Assembly: GCF_023218075.1 (NCBI RefSeq)
Contig: NZ_JALPTB010000038.1
Coordinates: 1-64,000, forward strand
Source of the DNA: Rhodococcus sp. HM1
GTDB taxonomy: Bacteria > Actinomycetota > Actinomycetes > Mycobacteriales > Mycobacteriaceae
DNA: 64,000 bases
Direction: 5' to 3'
Below the pieces are notes generated by a model that was given only the letters and a program-made list of their open reading frames with translations, was not told the origin of the DNA and did no database searches. The position numbers and the translations under genes are program-made. Shown in pieces: positions 60,007 through 64,000 of the stretch. The stretch's first letter is position 1; each line of letters begins with the position of its first letter.

Positions 60007-61811
60007 CCCAGCTGGCCACACCCCCCGAGACTCGTCCGGTCGACGACCTCGAACCGGAGGCCCCGGTAGCAGCGCCGTTGTGGCGCAGGGGAATCCTCCG
60101 CAAGAACAGTGCGGCACTGGTGGTCCTCGCCGTGCTGGCCGTGCTGGTGATCATGCCGATGATCCTGGTGCTCGTGGCCGCGCTCGCCACCGAGGTGCCG
60201 CGCCCGGGCAACAGCGGTCTCGGTGCCCTCACGCTCGACAACCTCAAGGTGCTCACGAGTCCCGACGCGGTCGAGGGCCTGGTGAACTCCCTCGTCCTCG
60301 GCCTCGGAGCGACGGTCATCGCGCTCGTGATCGGTGCGACGCTTGCGTTCATCTGCGCCCGCACCGACGCGCCCTGGCGCCGGTTCATCTTCTTCATCGG
60401 CATGGCGCCGGTGTTCGTGCCGGCCCTCGTCGGTGCGCTCGCCTGGTCGCTGCTCGCTTCTCCCAGTGCCGGATTCGTCAACATCATGCTCGCCGACACG
60501 GGCCTGGACATGACGATCAACATCTACAGCATCCCGGGCCTGATCTTCGTCCTCGGCCTGTTCTACGCGCCGTACGTGTTCATGCTCGTGCACAGTTCGC
60601 TGTCGATGATGAACGCCGATCTCGAAGAGGCCTCGACCGTGCACGGTGCCTCCCTGAAGACGATGTTCCGGACGGTGACCCTGCCGCTCGCCATGCCGGC
60701 GCTGCTCGGTTCGGGCATCCTCGTCTTCGCGCTGAGCATGGAGAACTTCCCGGTCGCGGCGGTGCTCGGTAACCCCGCGGGGATCGAGACCCTGCCCACC
60801 TACATCTTCCGGCTCATGGGTGCGGCCCCGGCCCAGGCGAACGCCGCCGCCGGTATCGCCATCCTGCTCACGCTCGGCCTGGTCTTCGTCACCATGGGCC
60901 AGCAGTGGATCGTCAACCGCCGCAAGTTCACGACGATGACCGGTAAGGGCGCTCGTCCGCGTCAGGTTCCGCTGCGCGGCTGGCGCTGGCCCGCAACGAT
61001 CTTCGCGCTGGTGTACTTCTTCCTGGCGATCGTGCTGCCGATGGGTGCGCTGTTCCTCGCCGCCACCCAGGACTCGCCGTATCTGTACAGCATGTCCCAG
61101 ATGTTCCAGGGCGGAATGTCGTTCGACAACATCGTGAAGGTGGCCTCGGCGACGGACTTCCAGAAGGCGCTCGTGAATTCGGTGGTCGTGGCCATCGTCG
61201 CCGCCTTCGCCGGTACGACGATCAGCTTCTCCGCCTCGTACATCCGCTACCGCACCAAGAGCCGCCTCGGCGCCCTGCTCGAGCAGATTGCCACCGCACC
61301 GCTCGCCATCCCGTCGATCGTGCTCGGCATGGGCATCCTCTGGACCTGGCTGAGCCTGCCGATCCCGATCTACGGCACGCTGATCATCCTCGCCGTCGCC
61401 TGTGTCGCCGTGGCGCTGCCGCAGGGCTACCGCTCGATCTCGTCGTCGATGCTGCAGCTGCACAGCGACCTCGAGGACAGTGCCGTGATGCTCGGTGCCC
61501 GCCGGTCGCGCGCCATCGTCAACGTCACCGTGCCGCTGATGCGCGTCGGTATCGTGTCGACCTTCCTGCTCCTGCTCATGCTGGCGATGCGCGAACTGTC
61601 GGCCTCGCTGTTCCTGTTCACCTCCGACACCCGGATCCTGTCGATCCTGGTCTTCGACAACTTCGAGAACGGGCAGACGGCGGTCGCGGCCTCCATCAGC
61701 GTGCTGTTCGTCCTGGTGATCGCCGTGCTGGCCGTGCTCGCCCAGCTCGCCGGCAACCGGGAGAAGAAGCAGCTCGCCGAAGCGTCGGACTCCGGAACCA
61801 ATTCGCTCTGA
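60003..61811 (+). CDS. ABC importer permease, fused two-domain (FbpB type)
   Basis: A 602-aa permease with 12 helices forming two binding-protein-dependent transport domains. Each has an EAA coupling loop (DLEEASTVHGASLKTMFRTV; DLEDSAVMLGARRSRAIVNV). Fusion of both domains in one chain is typical of Fbp-type importers. It is followed by the solute-binding lipoprotein gene. Confidence 0.9.
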   Translation: MTQLATPPETRPVDDLEPEAPVAAPLWRRGILRKNSAALVVLAVLAVLVIMPMILVLVAALATEVPRPGNSGLGALTLDNLKVLTSPDAVEGLVNSLVLGLGATVIALVIGATLAFICARTDAPWRRFIFFIGMAPVFVPALVGALAWSLLASPSAGFVNIMLADTGLDMTINIYSIPGLIFVLGLFYAPYVFMLVHSSLSMMNADLEEASTVHGASLKTMFRTVTLPLAMPALLGSGILVFALSMENFPVAAVLGNPAGIETLPTYIFRLMGAAPAQANAAAGIAILLTLGLVFVTMGQQWIVNRRKFTTMTGKGARPRQVPLRGWRWPATIFALVYFFLAIVLPMGALFLAATQDSPYLYSMSQMFQGGMSFDNIVKVASATDFQKALVNSVVVAIVAAFAGTTISFSASYIRYRTKSRLGALLEQIATAPLAIPSIVLGMGILWTWLSLPIPIYGTLIILAVACVAVALPQGYRSISSSMLQLHSDLEDSAVMLGARRSRAIVNVTVPLMRVGIVSTFLLLLMLAMRELSASLFLFTSDTRILSILVFDNFENGQTAVAASISVLFVLVIAVLAVLAQLAGNREKKQLAEASDSGTNSL

Positions 61812-61842
61812 TCGGACTTTTCGAGAAACGAAAGGCCTCACC

Positions 61843-62940
61843 ATGAAAACGCGCAAAGTAGCGCTCACCGCTCTGTCGGTCGTCCTCGCCACGACACTCG
61901 CAGCGTGCGGCGGCGGAGATTCCGACGGCGTCACCTCCCAGGCCGAGGTCGACACCTCGGAAGGTCTGGTCATCGACGGCGAGACGATCGCCGACAAGGA
62001 GACCTACGAGGCGGCCCAGTCGCAGACGCTGAATCTGTACTCGAGCTACCAGGAATCCAACGAGCAGGCCTTCATCGAGGCGTTCACCCGTGACACCGGC
62101 ATCAAGGTCGACCTGATGCGTCTCGTCCCGGCCCGACTGGCCGAGCGCGTGCTCTCCGAGCAGGGCGCCGGTCGCCTGAACGCCGACGTGATCCGCACCT
62201 CCGACTACGACATCGTGAACAGCTTCACCGATGCCGGCGTGTGGAACCCGTACGTCGTGCCCGGCACCGAGGAACTCGAGGAGGTCGTGATCCAGGACGG
62301 CAACTTCTCCCGGGTCACGAACGTGGTGCAGACCTTCGGTTACAACACCCGCGCCGTCCCCGAGGGGGAGGCGCCCACCTCGTGGGCCGACCTGCTCGAC
62401 GAGAAGTGGCGCGGCAAGATCGGCATCTCGCAGGGCGCGACGGGCGGTTCGAACGTCGCACTCAACTGGTTCGTCGAGGAGAAGCTCGAGGACGGCTACT
62501 GGGACAAGCTCGCGGCTCTGCAGCCGACCGTCTACGACGGTGCCGGCCAGAAGCTGACGGCCTTGGCGCGCGGTGAGGTGGGGGTCGCGACCACAGGCTC
62601 GGCGTCGGTGAACGTCACTGCCACCGAGGACAAGGCCCCCATCGACTACGTCGTGCCCGAGGAAGGCTTCGTCACCTTCGACTACTACCTGGGCAAGACC
62701 GCCGCGGCGAAGAACGCGGAGGCGGCCGAGGTGTTCATGAACTACAACTTCTCCAAGCGCGGCCAGACACTGTTCACCGAACTCGGCGACTACAGCGTGC
62801 GGCCCGACGTCGCGCCGCCGATCGCGCTCGGACGTGAGCTTCCGCCGATCGACTCCGACAAGGTCTGGCGGATGCCGCTGACCGAGGTGGTGCGTCAGGC
62901 GGAGTACTCGCAGCACTGGGCAGAGGCGTTCAACTACTGA
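61843..62940 (+). CDS. Extracellular solute-binding lipoprotein of the ABC importer
   Basis: A 365-aa family 1 (Fbp-like) binding protein. A signal peptide ends in the lipobox TLAAC (Cys22). Mature landmarks are LNLYSSYQESNEQAFIEAFT, GQKLTALARGEVGVA and a PEEGFVTFDYYLGKTAAAKN hinge region. The ligand is unknown. The operon with mdlC points to an aromatic or dicarboxylic acid rather than iron; the tyrosine pattern of iron binders is not obvious. Confidence 0.88.
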   Translation: MKTRKVALTALSVVLATTLAACGGGDSDGVTSQAEVDTSEGLVIDGETIADKETYEAAQSQTLNLYSSYQESNEQAFIEAFTRDTGIKVDLMRLVPARLAERVLSEQGAGRLNADVIRTSDYDIVNSFTDAGVWNPYVVPGTEELEEVVIQDGNFSRVTNVVQTFGYNTRAVPEGEAPTSWADLLDEKWRGKIGISQGATGGSNVALNWFVEEKLEDGYWDKLAALQPTVYDGAGQKLTALARGEVGVATTGSASVNVTATEDKAPIDYVVPEEGFVTFDYYLGKTAAAKNAEAAEVFMNYNFSKRGQTLFTELGDYSVRPDVAPPIALGRELPPIDSDKVWRMPLTEVVRQAEYSQHWAEAFNY

Positions 62941-62958
62941 TCCGCATCACGGCGAGAG

Positions 62959-62986
62959 GCCCGAACCGGAGCGATCCGGTTCGGGC
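62959..62986 (+). terminator. Hairpin terminator of the mdlC-ABC operon
   Basis: GCCCGAACCGG and CCGGTTCGGGC form a perfect 11-bp stem with a 6-nt loop, 18 bp after the stop codon. No T tract follows, which is common in actinobacteria. Confidence 0.65.
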
Positions 62987-62989
62987 ACT

Positions 62990-63088
62990 CGGTTGTACGA
63001 CGCGCAGTTCCGTGCCCTCGTGGACCGAGCGTCCGAGCCCTGGTGGACTGATCCCCTTTTGCGCTCGCTGAGCGTAAGCGTTCAGTAA
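62990..63088 (+). pseudogene. 3' fragment of an ABC exporter gene (duplicate of 42875-42913)
   Basis: The 21 bases 62990-63010 are identical to 42875-42895 in the ABC exporter. The frame reads RLYDAQFRALVDRASEPWWT and stops at 63086. It has no start and only the extreme C-terminus. It marks the right edge of the catabolic island. Confidence 0.8.
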
Positions 63089-63115
63089 CGGCGCTGCCGC
63101 GCCGACAATGACGGC

Positions 63116-64000
63116 ATGGCAGACGCGTCGAAACTCCGGATCGCCGCACGCGCCACGTCGTCGACCGTGACGCGGACCCAGACCGCGCGTTCGTTCGCGC
63201 CCGTGCCGCGTGCGGGCAACCCTGCGTCCGGGACGATCACGCCGGCGGGGCAGGTGCTGCGGGTGCTGCGCAGGGTCGGTCCCGCGACCCGCAGCGAACT
63301 GTCGCGGCACACCGGCTTCTCGTTGTCCGCCGTCAACCGTATCGTCGGTGAACTCCTCGGCCGCTCACTGCTGCGCGACCGTCCCGAGCTGGCCGCCGGC
63401 GGGATGGTGGGCCGGCCGCAGATTCCGCTCGACCTGAACACCGACGCGTACTTCACCGTCGGCGTCCACGTCGCCGGGAACGAAATGCGTTGTGTCGCAG
63501 GTAATCTTCGCGGGCAGGTGCTCGACTGCCTCGAATTCGACGCCCCGGCCACCGCGCACGCGGCGCTGCCCGTCGTCGCGTCGGCGCTGCACCGTTATCG
63601 TCTCTCCTACCCGACCCGGTGTGCGTTGTGGGTCGGGGTGGTCGGGGACGGCCGCGCCGAGCGCCGTGCCGGTGGCGCACGCCGATTCGGTTGGGACGAC
63701 GTGCCGGACGCGGCGTGGGCCGCCGCGATACCCGTGCCGGTCACGGTCACCCCGCACGTCGACGCGATGGCCGAAACGGAACTGTGGGCACTGGAACTCG
63801 CCGGCCGCCCCAGCCCGTCGAGCTATCTCTATCTGCACGTCGACGAACCGTTCGGTGCCGCATGGATCGTCGACGGACGCATCCCCGCACCGGGTCGCGG
63901 CCCTGGCACGATCGGTCACCTCGCGACGGGTTCGGACGTGCCGTGCCCGTGCGGCCGGGTCGGATGCCTCGAGGTGACCGTGGCCGACCGGACGTTGCTC
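63116..64000 (+). CDS. ROK-family transcriptional regulator (runs off the window)
   Basis: Partial, with 295 codons present. An N-terminal winged HTH (GQVLRVLRRVGPATRSELSR...TGFSLSAVNRIVGELL) is followed by a ROK sugar-kinase-like domain with the zinc motif CPCGRVGCLE near the end of the visible part. ROK regulators sense sugars. A possible promoter is TTCAGT-N17-GACAAT at 63081-63109. It is probably native chromosome beyond the island. Confidence 0.85.
   Translation, partial: MADASKLRIAARATSSTVTRTQTARSFAPVPRAGNPASGTITPAGQVLRVLRRVGPATRSELSRHTGFSLSAVNRIVGELLGRSLLRDRPELAAGGMVGRPQIPLDLNTDAYFTVGVHVAGNEMRCVAGNLRGQVLDCLEFDAPATAHAALPVVASALHRYRLSYPTRCALWVGVVGDGRAERRAGGARRFGWDDVPDAAWAAAIPVPVTVTPHVDAMAETELWALELAGRPSPSSYLYLHVDEPFGAAWIVDGRIPAPGRGPGTIGHLATGSDVPCPCGRVGCLEVTVADRTLL

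Overview
The window is high-GC actinobacterial chromosome, most likely Rhodococcus or a close relative in the Mycobacteriales. The signs are a WhiB regulator, a 13E12-type DUF222/HNH gene, MmpL-type and glycolipid-binding proteins, many catabolic operons, and several leaderless starts in which a TANNNT box lies 7-8 nt before ATG or GTG.

Layout. 1-8.2 kb is housekeeping: a flavin reductase-like gene, a GIY-YIG protein, a membrane protein, a glycolipid-binding protein, an amidase with tyrA, the tadA pair, and tRNA-Ser(CGA) with promoter and terminator. 8.2-12.8 kb holds a CtaG/DUF2243 pair, a 13E12 HNH gene, gene debris (P-type ATPase and MFS fragments), a tandem universal stress protein and a WhiB protein. 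12.9-20.8 kb is a 3-hydroxyanthranilate meta-cleavage cluster (nbaE, small ORF, nbaG, nbaF, nbaC, nbaD, a LysR gene) with a divergent MHS transporter and an MBL hydrolase. 20.9-25.3 kb has DUF202 proteins, an amino-acid permease, two small unknowns, a VOC protein and a YceI protein.

25.65-34.98 kb is a 9.3-kb phage-like integrative element resembling mycobacterial phiRv1/phiRv2. It carries a serine integrase, HK97 capsid and prohead protease, a prim-pol/ATPase and small zinc-binding proteins, but no portal, terminase or tail genes. It splits a sterol-desaturase-family gene. Both att junctions are visible, and precise excision would restore the reading frame.

35.7-42.9 kb has Rrf2 and TetR regulators, an MmpL-type transporter and a heterodimeric ABC exporter. 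43.5-62.9 kb is a catabolic island with three modules: 3-hydroxybenzoate/gentisate (3HB6H, gentisate dioxygenase, FAH hydrolase, IclR); a CoA side-chain module (acyl-CoA dehydrogenase, MmgE/PrpD, HMG-CoA-lyase-like, class III CoA transferase, enoyl-CoA hydratase, aldehyde dehydrogenase, IclR); and benzoylformate decarboxylase with an Fbp-type ABC importer and LysR. Read together they suggest a route from an arylsuccinate-like acid through an arylmalyl-CoA to arylglyoxylate, aldehyde, 3-hydroxybenzoate and gentisate. The island is bracketed by the 3' end of the ABC exporter gene and a duplicate scrap of that same 3' end. A ROK-family gene runs off the right edge.
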